Origin: Halalkalibacter hemicellulosilyticusJCM 9152
GTDB taxonomy: Bacteria; Bacillota; Bacilli; Bacillales; Bacillaceae_D
Length of the DNA stretch: 64,000 nt
Direction: 5' to 3'
Assembly: GCF_000513115.1 (NCBI RefSeq)
Contig: NZ_BAUU01000008.1
Span: forward strand, 1-64,000
Part shown: positions 54,404 to 62,618 of the stretch, one piece after another
Position numbering within the stretch: the stretch's first letter is position 1
How the letters are laid out: every line of letters starts with the position of its first letter
Position numbers and translations under genes: made by a program
Notes under the pieces: model-generated
Database searches by the model: none
Told to the model about the DNA's origin: nothing
Seen by the model: only the letters and a program-made list of their open reading frames with translations

Positions 54404-55456
54404 ATGGTAAATGTCCTAATCATTGATGATGATAATGAATCATTACGTAAACTTACACTTTATTTAAATCGTTATCGTACAGTAAATGTGGTAGGTAGTT
54501 GTTCGGATATTAACCAAGGGTTAATGAAGTTACAAATTAAGTCAGTTAATCTTATTTTTGTAGCTAGCAAATGGCGATTTATTGTTGATAGGAAGCAAAG
54601 AGAGAAACGAAAGGAACAAGAAGTGAAACTTATTGAATTAACAGATGACTATGTTGAAACATCGCTATTGTGTAAAACGATTCCTTATTGTTTAAAAAAA
54701 CCGGTGATTGAAGGTGAGATTAATCAAATTATAACAACTTATTTGAGAGTAAAGGATGAAGACAAAATCGAAGTTTCGTTTTTAGGAGCCTTTCATATAC
54801 AAGTAAATGGAAAAGAAATACAATGGGATGATCCAAAAGAAAAGGAACTTTGTGCCTATTTCTTTCATCAGCATTCTATTGTACCTCTTGCAACTATTTT
54901 AAAAGATGTGTGGTCGTTCTTGCCAGCTCACATAGCAAAATCTTATTTTTTTCAATATGTAGCAAGTTTGCAACGGAAATTTCATGAATGCGGTAGTCAG
55001 TATGAACATTTTCAATGTATAGAAGGTCCAATGATTTGGGGAGAAGCTAACATATTTTGCGATATTGATCAAGTAGCTTACTTAGCACAACAAGTAGTTA
55101 ATAAACCAATTGAACTATTAAGAAATCGAATTGAACACGTTTGTTCCTTGTATAGGGGACATTATTTAGAAGATGAGAATTATCAATGGGCCACTACTAG
55201 GCGTGACATTGTCAAAAGTCAATATTTATTCTTGCTACAGCAAATAGGTTTCTATTATTATGCTGAGCAAGATTGGGAGAAAAGCATTCTATGGTTAAAG
55301 AAGATGGTGTTGGAGGACCCTACGTTTGAAGAAGCTTCTTCTAAGATCATGAATGCTTACTTAGAACTTGGTAAGAAAGTCGATGCATTGAAATTCTATA
55401 TTCAATTAAAGCGTCAACTTCAATTGAATGGTCAAGAACCCCCCTACAAATCGTGA
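54404..55456 (+). CDS. SARP/BTAD-type regulator with degenerate receiver
   Basis: 350 residues. N-terminal receiver-like fold (1-120) with the acidic cluster LIIDDDNE and the conserved Lys in CLKKPV, but the phosphorylation Asp is replaced: the strand reads NLIFVASKW where Asp is expected. Next comes a winged helix (IEVSFLGAFHIQVNGKEIQWDDPKEKELCAYFF), then a helical BTAD region (about 225-345) with tetratricopeptide-like features. Such SARP-type regulators in bacilli activate neighbouring transport genes. It is likely switched by ligand or partner binding rather than phosphorylation. Start may be the GTG one codon before. It precedes the orphan binding protein gene. Confidence 0.82.
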   Translation: MVNVLIIDDDNESLRKLTLYLNRYRTVNVVGSCSDINQGLMKLQIKSVNLIFVASKWRFIVDRKQREKRKEQEVKLIELTDDYVETSLLCKTIPYCLKKPVIEGEINQIITTYLRVKDEDKIEVSFLGAFHIQVNGKEIQWDDPKEKELCAYFFHQHSIVPLATILKDVWSFLPAHIAKSYFFQYVASLQRKFHECGSQYEHFQCIEGPMIWGEANIFCDIDQVAYLAQQVVNKPIELLRNRIEHVCSLYRGHYLEDENYQWATTRRDIVKSQYLFLLQQIGFYYYAEQDWEKSILWLKKMVLEDPTFEEASSKIMNAYLELGKKVDALKFYIQLKRQLQLNGQEPPYKS

Positions 55457-55507
55457 ATCTTTTTAAACAACTTAAGAAAGAAATGACCATAATATGCTCA
55501 GATAATT

Positions 55508-55536
55508 AAGCTAGAGTCAAGTGGATTCTAGCTTTT
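55508..55536 (+). terminator. Terminator of the SARP-like gene
   Basis: AAGCTAGA and TCTAGCTTTT flank an 11-base loop. 55537-55724 is AT-rich promoter space without a gene. Confidence 0.75.
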
Positions 55537-55724
55537 ACTAACTAAGGGTATCTTTATTATATTGTGTCACTTGTTTATACATGTTAAAGTTAATATCTGA
55601 AGTAGAAAATATAATTTTTAAGGTTTAATCTTTAGTTTGTAGAGTGACTGAACTAAGTCTTTAAATATACAATGAAAGGGCTTACAGGAAAGGTAAGCAA
55701 TTTCAAAAAAGGGGGAATTGCAGT

Positions 55725-57422
55725 ATGTTTATTAGTAAGAAAAACTTTTTCTTATGTCTAGCGTTGGCGCTAATGTTAGCGTTAGTCGCTTGCTCAGGTG
55801 ACAATACGTCAGGTGATGAGTCAAGTGATACAAACGACGATTCTAGTACTGGAGAAGAAACAGCGGCGGACAATGAACCATTTACGTTTTCGTATTTCAA
55901 TGGTTCAACGACACTTCCGAATATTAACTCAAGAGAAACAACAATTGGGGCTATGTTTGAAGAGGAATTGAACACCACTGTTGACATGGAGTATATTACT
56001 GGGGATCTTAACACACGTATTGGTACGATGGTCGCATCGGGTCAATATCCAGATGTTATTGAGCCAAATGAAGCAATTGATGCCTTATTGGATGCTGAAG
56101 CATTCATCCCGTTAAATGATTTAATTGATGAATATGCGCCTGACTTGAAAGCGCTTTATGAGCCGTACCTTGATGCGATGACTCATGAAGATGGAAATAT
56201 TTATTATATTCCAATGGGAGCGGATCAAGGCTTTATCCCTCCAGCTAACCAAGATCAAGGAGCATTTTGGATTCAACGTGAAGTATTACGTGAGTTTGAT
56301 TATCCTGAAATTACGACGTTAGATGAATATTTTGATTTAATTGAAGCTTATGCTGAAAAGTATCCTGAAATTGACGGTGCTTCGACAATTGGTTATACAG
56401 CTTTGACGTATGATTGGAGATTCTTTGCACTATCCAATGTACCAAACCATTTAGCAGGCTATCCGAATGATGGTGGCGTATGGGTAGATATGGATACACA
56501 TGAAGCGGAAATTTACGCTGACAAAGAAGAGACAAGACGTTATCTTGAGAAATTAAATGAAATTAATGCAAAAGGGTTATTTGATCGAGAAGCATTTGTT
56601 GCGAACTATGATGAATATTTAGCGAAAATTTCTTCTGGTCGACTATTAGGTTTCTTTGACTATGGTTGGCAAGCAAATGTGGCTATGAATGTTCATCGAC
56701 AAGATGGCGACCATTACAAAGAGTACATGGGGCTTCCGATTGTATTTGATGAAGATATTACAGATCAGTACCTTGATCCACCAGCATTTGTTACGAACCG
56801 TGGTGTAGGTATTACGACAAGCGCTGATAATCCTGAGCGTATTATGGAATTCTTTAACCACATTGCTAAGGAAGAGACGCAAAAGCTTGTTATGTGGGGA
56901 ATTGAAGGAGAAACATATGAAGTCGATGAAGATGGTATGTACTATCGTACACCAGAACAAATTACGATGACTGAAGATGAAGATTGGAGACAAGATTTCG
57001 GGTTCGCCTACTTTGAGTGGTATTGGCCTCGTGGAGGCGGTGTATTCTCAGATGGGAATGCTTGGGAGCCTCGCCGACAGCCTGCCGTTGTACAAGAAAC
57101 GTATAATGACGTAGACCGTGAATTCTTAGATGCATACGGATTAGAAACGTTTACGCAAATTTTTGCTGAGCCAGAGGATCGCCCTTGGTACCCAACATGG
57201 AGTGCTAATATTGAACAAGGTTCAGATCCTGAAATTTTCGAACAGCGTCTAGAAGATATTCAGCGTGATTTCTTCCCGCGTTTAGTACTATCAGATCCAT
57301 CAGAGTTTGATGGTATTTGGGAAGATTATGTTGCACGAGTGAATGAGCTTGATGTTGAAGGATATGAAGCGTTCTTCACAGAAGTTGTTAAGAGTCGTGT
57401 TGAAGCATTTGAAGGTGAATAA
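55725..57422 (+). CDS. Large ABC substrate-binding lipoprotein (LipO/YtcQ-like)
   Basis: 565 residues. Lipobox LVAC (Cys24) follows a hydrophobic signal, then a Ser/Asp/Thr linker. The body is that of the long family 1 binding proteins (LipO, YtcQ) used for complex sugars: DALLDAEAFIPLNDLIDEYAPDLKALY, YIPMGADQGF, and a C-terminal tail VNELDVEGYEAFFTEVVKSRVEAF. Such proteins usually come with LplB- and LplC-type permeases, but none lies here, so it is an orphan that must feed another transporter or act as a sensor. Strong GGGGGAAT ribosome site. A terminator follows. Confidence 0.88.
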   Translation: MFISKKNFFLCLALALMLALVACSGDNTSGDESSDTNDDSSTGEETAADNEPFTFSYFNGSTTLPNINSRETTIGAMFEEELNTTVDMEYITGDLNTRIGTMVASGQYPDVIEPNEAIDALLDAEAFIPLNDLIDEYAPDLKALYEPYLDAMTHEDGNIYYIPMGADQGFIPPANQDQGAFWIQREVLREFDYPEITTLDEYFDLIEAYAEKYPEIDGASTIGYTALTYDWRFFALSNVPNHLAGYPNDGGVWVDMDTHEAEIYADKEETRRYLEKLNEINAKGLFDREAFVANYDEYLAKISSGRLLGFFDYGWQANVAMNVHRQDGDHYKEYMGLPIVFDEDITDQYLDPPAFVTNRGVGITTSADNPERIMEFFNHIAKEETQKLVMWGIEGETYEVDEDGMYYRTPEQITMTEDEDWRQDFGFAYFEWYWPRGGGVFSDGNAWEPRRQPAVVQETYNDVDREFLDAYGLETFTQIFAEPEDRPWYPTWSANIEQGSDPEIFEQRLEDIQRDFFPRLVLSDPSEFDGIWEDYVARVNELDVEGYEAFFTEVVKSRVEAFEGE

Positions 57423-57430
57423 GTAAGTGA

Positions 57431-57461
57431 TGAAGAAGCTAGCTAAAGGCTGGCTTCTTTT
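57431..57461 (+). terminator. Terminator of the orphan binding protein gene
   Basis: GAAGAAGCTAGC pairs with GGCTGGCTTC, then TTTTTC. A weak cre-like AATAAAGCGCTTAC follows at 57481-57494. Confidence 0.75.
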
Positions 57462-57638
57462 TCTGTATAGAGCAAATCAATAATAAAGCGCTTACTAAAA
57501 AGATTGCTTTTTCCTATATTTCAGTTATAATCAAAATTGAGAATATTTAGTAATCTGAATGGACTGTTTTCTCATTCGAATAGGAATAGCCAAAACCACC
57601 GTTTGTTTGGTATTCTATAAGGGAAAGGATGAGACAAC

Positions 57639-57935
57639 ATGGGATTTTGGAATAAAGAACGATTCAAGAGTGATTGGCAACAGGCGAAGAAAGACTCAGA
57701 GCGTGCTTATCAACAAAAGCATCAGTCGCAGTCTCAAACGAATAAATCAAAAGCAAGCTATGCGCAAAGTAAAACACATAAAATTATTTTATCCTTTACA
57801 TATGCAATTACAGTGCCATTTCTCGGTCTAATTATCGGCAGTATGTTTAGTGAGATTGGTGCAACAATCGGTTGGTTTATTGGAGGGTTAATTGGCTTTA
57901 CAGGTTTAATTTCTGTTTGGAAACGTTCAAAATGA
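57639..57935 (+). CDS. Small membrane protein, unknown
   Basis: 98 residues. The first half is very basic and Gln/Ser/Lys-rich (ERAYQQKHQSQSQTNKSKASYAQSK). The second half has two hydrophobic helices with Gly-rich faces (FLGLIIGSMFSEIGATIGWFIGGLIGF). ATG after GGGAAAGGATG. It is 22 bases before the sortase gene and probably co-transcribed; it could be a partner of the sortase. Family not recognised. Confidence 0.65.
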   Translation: MGFWNKERFKSDWQQAKKDSERAYQQKHQSQSQTNKSKASYAQSKTHKIILSFTYAITVPFLGLIIGSMFSEIGATIGWFIGGLIGFTGLISVWKRSK

Positions 57936-57957
57936 GATAAAGGAGTTGATGTAGTAA

Positions 57958-58545
57958 ATGAAAATATTTGCGAATATCATTATTATCGTTGGACTTGCTC
58001 TCGTCATTTATAGTGGCTATAACATTTATGATAATCATGCGAAGCAAAATGAATCGATTGCCCAAGCAAATGAACTTATAACGAAAACACAGTCTGATAG
58101 TGAAGGAGATAAGCCCAATTCAGCTGAAGATATGGATATTGATCAAGGGGATGTGATTGGAATTTTATATATCCCACGATTCGATAAGGAACTTCCGATT
58201 GTTTCAGGTACAGATGAGGATGAACTTGACCGAGGAGTAGGTCACTATACAACAACCGTTCTTCCAGGGCAAGGAGACCAAATCCTCCTTTCTGGTCACC
58301 GTGATACGGTTTTTCGCGGATTTGGTGATTTAGAAATGGGCGATGAGTTCATTGTGAAGATGCCATATGGTGAATTTACGTATGTGATGTATGAGGATGA
58401 AATCGTTGATGCGGATGATCGAACAGTGATTCGTTCAACAGCACCTGATGAAATTTTAACATTATCGACTTGCTATCCATTTAGCTTTGTAGGATCGGCA
58501 CCAGATCGATATATCGTTTATGCTAAACCGGTTGAAGCGGAATAA
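57958..58545 (+). CDS. srtD: Class D sortase
   Basis: 195 residues. N-terminal membrane helix (about 4-22), then the sortase barrel. Catalytic His is in LSGHRDTVFRGF, Cys in LSTCYPF, Arg in APDRYIVYAKP. VIGILYIPRFDKELPIVSGT and GVGHYTTTVLPGQGDQILL fit class D (YhcS-like). It attaches LPxTx-type surface proteins to the wall. No such substrate gene was found in the window. ATG after AAAGGAGTTG; a terminator follows. Confidence 0.92.
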   Translation: MKIFANIIIIVGLALVIYSGYNIYDNHAKQNESIAQANELITKTQSDSEGDKPNSAEDMDIDQGDVIGILYIPRFDKELPIVSGTDEDELDRGVGHYTTTVLPGQGDQILLSGHRDTVFRGFGDLEMGDEFIVKMPYGEFTYVMYEDEIVDADDRTVIRSTAPDEILTLSTCYPFSFVGSAPDRYIVYAKPVEAE

Positions 58546-58552
58546 ACCAATT

Positions 58553-58597
58553 CGTAACCTAGCTAGTAGACTTAATGAGTCTGTAGCTAGGTTTTTT
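58553..58597 (+). terminator. Terminator of the sortase gene
   Basis: AACCTAGCTAGTAGACT pairs with AGTCTGTAGCTAGGTT (imperfect), then TTTTTG. Confidence 0.85.
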
Positions 58598-58662
58598 GTA
58601 TGCTATACATAATCTATCATCCTTATGGGTAAATTGAAAAGGACTTTTAAAGGAGGTAGATT

Positions 58663-60252
58663 ATGGTGAATGAAGAAAATGTTATCGGAAATGAACGTGA
58701 AGATGAGTTAACGAATCGCCAAGGTCATCCAGTCACAAATAACCAGCATGTTCGAACAGTTGGAAATCGTGGGCCGACAACGTTAGAAAATTATGATTTT
58801 CTTGAGAAGATTAGTCATTTCGATCGTGAGAGAATTCCTGAGCGAGTTGTTCATGCAAGAGGTGCGGGTGCTCACGGTTATTTTGAAGCATATGGTACTT
58901 TTGGTGAAGAGCCGATTTCAAATTATACGAGAGCTAAGCTGTTCCAAGAAAAGGGTAAACGGACACCGGTATTTGTTCGTTTCTCTACTGTAATTCATGG
59001 TGGGCATTCTCCGGAAACGCTACGTGACCCTCGTGGATTTGCGACAAAATTTTATACAGAGGATGGTAATTGGGATTTAGTCGGGAATAATTTGAAGATT
59101 TTCTTTATTCGTGATCCCCTTAAATTTCCTGATCTAGTTCATGCCTTTAAGCCTGATCCAGTTACAAATGTACAGGATATTGAGCGGATTTTCGACTTTG
59201 TCAGTCATTCACCTGAAGCGACACATATGGTGACATTTCTCTTTTCTCCTTGGGGCATTCCGGCTAATTATCGTATGATGCAAGGATCAGGTGTGAATAC
59301 ATATAAATGGGTGAACAGCGAGGGAGAAGGATTTTTAGTGAAATATCATTGGGAACCTAAGCAAGGTATTCGTAATTTAACCCAGGAAGAGGCGGAGGTA
59401 CTCCAAGCGAAAAACTTCAATCATGCTACATTAGACTTGTATGATTCAATTGAAAATGGTGATTATCCTGAATGGGAGCTGTTTGTGCAAGTGCTACCTG
59501 ATGGTGAGAACCCTCAGCTTGATTACGATCCACTTGACCCAACAAAGTTGTGGTATAAGGAGGATGTCCCTTGGCAACCAGTAGGAAGAATGGTGTTAGA
59601 TCGTAACCCAGAGGATTATTATAATGAAGTAGAGCAAGTTGCATTTGGAACAGGCGTACTTGTAGATGGTCTAGACTTTTCTGATGACAAGCTTTTACAA
59701 GGGAGAACGTTTTCATACTCTGACACTCAACGGTATCGTGTAGGTGCGAATTATTTACAGCTACCAATCAATGCCCCGAAGAAGCGTGTGGCGACGAATC
59801 AACGCGGTGGCCAAATGGAATACCATGTTGATCGCGGAGAACATCAGAACCCTCATGTGAACTATGAGCCGTCTACGTTAGGAGGCTTAGATGAAGCGGA
59901 AAATCCAGGTGTTGAACATACGCCATATGTTGAAGGGAACGTAAAGCGAGAGTCGATTGATCGGACAAATGATTTTGCTCAGGCTGGTGAAACGTATCGA
60001 CGATTTACCGATTTTGAAAGAGATGAATTAATAAAAAATTTAGTCAATAATTTATCGACCTGTGATGAACGAATTCAGCAGCAAATGATTGAAAACTTTA
60101 CGAAAGCAGATCCTGAGTATGGACGTCGAGTAAAGGAAGGGATTGCTCAAATGAATAATGATATGAATTCGAGTGGTCCAATTGGAACGACGAAAACAGA
60201 TGAAGCCGTTCAGCAAGCTGAAGAGATGAGTCATCCATCTGATCCGTATTAA
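58663..60252 (+). CDS. Monofunctional heme catalase
   Basis: 529 residues. The catalytic His lies in [11 protein letters not shown] and Asn in [38 protein letters not shown] is the family signature. The proximal heme Tyr is expected in [14 protein letters not shown]. It breaks hydrogen peroxide to water and oxygen in the cytosol. Longer than the usual KatA by a polar C-terminal tail ([22 protein letters not shown]). No PerR box was evident. ATG after AAAGGAGGTAG. Confidence 0.95.
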   Translation: MVNEENVIGNEREDELTNRQGHPVTNNQHVRTVGNRGPTTLENYDFLEKISHFDRERIPERVVHARGAGAHGYFEAYGTFGEEPISNYTRAKLFQEKGKRTPVFVRFSTVIHGGHSPETLRDPRGFATKFYTEDGNWDLVGNNLKIFFIRDPLKFPDLVHAFKPDPVTNVQDIERIFDFVSHSPEATHMVTFLFSPWGIPANYRMMQGSGVNTYKWVNSEGEGFLVKYHWEPKQGIRNLTQEEAEVLQAKNFNHATLDLYDSIENGDYPEWELFVQVLPDGENPQLDYDPLDPTKLWYKEDVPWQPVGRMVLDRNPEDYYNEVEQVAFGTGVLVDGLDFSDDKLLQGRTFSYSDTQRYRVGANYLQLPINAPKKRVATNQRGGQMEYHVDRGEHQNPHVNYEPSTLGGLDEAENPGVEHTPYVEGNVKRESIDRTNDFAQAGETYRRFTDFERDELIKNLVNNLSTCDERIQQQMIENFTKADPEYGRRVKEGIAQMNNDMNSSGPIGTTKTDEAVQQAEEMSHPSDPY

Positions 60253-60293
60253 AACAATGGCAGCAATCACTTCTTAATGAGTTCACTTTTTTG

Positions 60294-60335
60294 TGGACCC
60301 TGAAAAAGGTTGGTTTTTACCTTTTTCGGGGTCTA
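60294..60335 (+). terminator. Terminator of the catalase gene
   Basis: GGACCCTGAAAAAGG pairs with CCTTTTTCGGGGTC (G-U allowed). It is similar in sequence to the end hairpin of the miniature elements. Confidence 0.85.
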
Positions 60336-60424
60336 TCCTTGTGGTGATTATCACATTAACAAGCTATATGTGTTAGAATAGCATATAATATGATATAAAG
60401 GATTGACCTTAAGGAGGAAGCTCA

Positions 60425-61441
60425 ATGACATTCGAACATGTATACGATCAATATGAGCGTCCATTACAGGATTTACGAATCTCGATCATTGATAAATGCA
60501 ACTTTCGTTGTTCTTATTGTATGCCTGCCGAAATTTTTGGAGATGACTATGCCTTTCTACCAGAAGACAAGTTACTATCTTTTTCAGAGATTGAAAGAGT
60601 CGTCCGATTATTTACGAAGCTAGGAGTGAAAAAGCTACGTCTAACAGGTGGAGAACCTTTAATGAGGAAGGATGCACACTTACTCATTCGCCGCTTAGCA
60701 GCAATAGAGGGAATAGAGGATATTGCTTTAACGACAAATGGAGTATTTCTTGTTAAGGAAGCGAAAAGGCTAAAGGAAGCTGGGTTGCAACGAGTGAATG
60801 TAAGTTTAGATGCGATAACGGAACCAATTTTCCAAAAGATGAATGGAAGAAATGTCAAACCGAAGGCTGTATTAAGGGGGATTGATGCAGCAGTTAAGGC
60901 AGGTTTAGATGTGAAAGTTAATATGGTCGTTAAAAAGGGTGTCAATGATTGTGAAGTACTAAACATGGCTTCCTACTTTAAGGATCAACATATTACGCTT
61001 CGTTTCATTGAGTTTATGGATGTCGGTCAGACTAATGGCTGGAACTTTGCTGAGGTAGTCACGAAACAGGAATTAATGGAACAAGTATCGATTTTAGGTG
61101 AATTAGAGCCTGTAGATAAGGACTATTTAGGGGAGGTTGCCTCAAAATATCGTTACAAAGGGACGAATGTGGAAGTAGGCTTTATTTCTTCCGTGAGTGA
61201 TACATTTTGTGGAAATTGTACAAGAGCGAGAATCTCAGCAGATGGGAAATTGTATACGTGTCTATTTGCGGAGGAGGGGCATTCATTAGTAGAATCACTT
61301 CGCTCTAATGCTACTGATCAAGAGATTTTGACAACTGTGCAAGGGATTTGGAATAAGCGATTCGACCGTTATTCTGAACTAAGAACAGAGGAATCAATGA
61401 AAAAGCGTAAGAAAATTGAAATGTCTTATATAGGTGGATGA
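60425..61441 (+). CDS. moaA: GTP 3',8-cyclase MoaA
   Basis: 338 residues, radical SAM. The N-terminal cluster motif is [10 protein letters not shown], followed by [12 protein letters not shown] (SAM binding). The C-terminal cluster [20 protein letters not shown] binds GTP, and the chain ends in GG. It makes the first intermediate of molybdopterin from GTP. Close to fdhD and an FdhF-like molybdoenzyme, so it belongs to the same functional set. ATG after AAGGAGGAAG. Confidence 0.95.
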   Translation: MTFEHVYDQYERPLQDLRISIIDKCNFRCSYCMPAEIFGDDYAFLPEDKLLSFSEIERVVRLFTKLGVKKLRLTGGEPLMRKDAHLLIRRLAAIEGIEDIALTTNGVFLVKEAKRLKEAGLQRVNVSLDAITEPIFQKMNGRNVKPKAVLRGIDAAVKAGLDVKVNMVVKKGVNDCEVLNMASYFKDQHITLRFIEFMDVGQTNGWNFAEVVTKQELMEQVSILGELEPVDKDYLGEVASKYRYKGTNVEVGFISSVSDTFCGNCTRARISADGKLYTCLFAEEGHSLVESLRSNATDQEILTTVQGIWNKRFDRYSELRTEESMKKRKKIEMSYIGG

Positions 61442-61596
61442 ATGGAAAAAGGAGTGGAAAGTCAAAACGCATATTTAGTTGTCTCATAGTAAGCACGAAA
61501 TGATTCCAAAAAGACAACGAAAAACCGCTCTCCCTCCTGCGATTCTTTTCTACAAAGATGCCGTCTTTTTCCTACGTCCATTATAAAAAATTTCAG

Positions 61597-61636
61597 ATCA
61601 CCATTCATCATGAATTCTTTCCAGATGAATGGTGAT
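61597..61636. terminator. Terminator of moaA
   Basis: ATCACCATTCATC and GATGAATGGTGAT form a perfect 13-bp stem, then TTTCATTTG. Confidence 0.85.
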
Positions 61637-61644
61637 TTTCATTT

Positions 61645-61702
61645 GACTAGCAATGGCTTCATTCGTTGTTCGCCTGATACGAGACACCGACTCGTATTAG
61701 AG
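61645..61702 (+). repeat. Relic of the miniature element family, copy E
   Basis: GACTAGCAATGGCTTCATTC is followed by CGTTGTTCGCC, then the hairpin ATACGAG-ACACCGA-CTCGTAT (61677-61697). The order and loop resemble copies B, C and D. No inverted ends. It abuts the 3' end of fdhD. Confidence 0.5.
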
Positions 61703-61715
61703 AGTAAAATTTCGA

Positions 61716-62500
61716 TCATTTAATCATACGTTCTGGATGTGAATATACATTAAATGATTTCTCACGTATAAATCCGATGGTTGTCATATTTAAATCTCTC
61801 GCTAGCTCAATCGCCAGTGTTGTCGGTGCGGATTTTGATAAGAGGATGCTAATCCGCATTTTGGCAGCTTTTAATAGAATTTCAGATGAAATTCTGCCGC
61901 TGAAAATGAGAACTCGGTTCGTAAGAGATTGCTGTTGAATGAGCGCATGACCATAGAGCTTATCAAGTGCATTGTGTCGGCCGATATCACTTCTTTGCAA
62001 AAATATGTGATCAGGTGTCGCTAAAGCTGCATTATGGACACCACCTGTTTTCTGGAAAATGTCACTCTGCTGCTGAAGTGCTTCCATTAATGCTATACAT
62101 TGATTCGGTGTAATGCGTAGTGTGGACATCGCTGTCTTGGCCGTCTTCATATCGTTTTGAAAGTAAAATTGGCGACTCTTCCCACAGCATGAGCCAAATA
62201 CTCGTTTCGTTGATTGCGTCACGTTTCTTTTTTTGTTTTCTAATGTGACATAGGCAGCGCTTTATAGTCGTCAATATGCACGGATTCTATTTCCTTCCTA
62301 GCAATGATGACGCCTTCCGAAGCTAAAAAACCGATAATTAATTCTTCCAAATAGGTTGGACTACACATTAACGTAGCGAATTCTTCTTGATTGATATAAA
62401 TGGTTAAAGGAGTTTCCTCGACAATCGCATCAGTAGTCGATTTAAAAGCTCCATGCTGATATTTGATAACGGCATGTTGATGATTAAAATCATTATTCAA
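61716..62500 (-). pseudogene. fdhD: Formate dehydrogenase accessory protein FdhD, frameshifted
   Basis: FdhD hands sulphur from a cysteine desulphurase to the molybdenum cofactor of formate dehydrogenases. The N-terminal part runs from a TTG at 62500 behind GTGAGGG to about 62240 (EETPLTIYINQEEFATLMCSPTYLEELIIGFL). There one base is missing (YKALPMSH-stop). The second part, in another frame, reads AYVTLENKKRNVTQSTKRVFGSCCGKS with the key Cys pair, and then GGVHNAALATPD, DIGRHNALDKLYG and IELARDLNMTTIGFIR. Overall length fits FdhD. If real, the neighbouring molybdoenzyme would lose its cofactor sulphur; sequencing error is plausible. Confidence 0.88.
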
Positions 62501-62618
62501 CGTAGTAACCCTCACTTTTATAATGAAAATGCATACAAGGCTCATACGTTATTTTATAATGAATATAGTAGTTTGTGAAAGAGAGAGTTTGTAACGAGAA
62601 AAAGAGGAGTTGCTCTTA

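Noticed and set aside
57481-57494. cre box AATAAAGCGCTTAC
   Set aside because: Three or more mismatches to the consensus and no adjacent sugar gene in the right position; probably chance.
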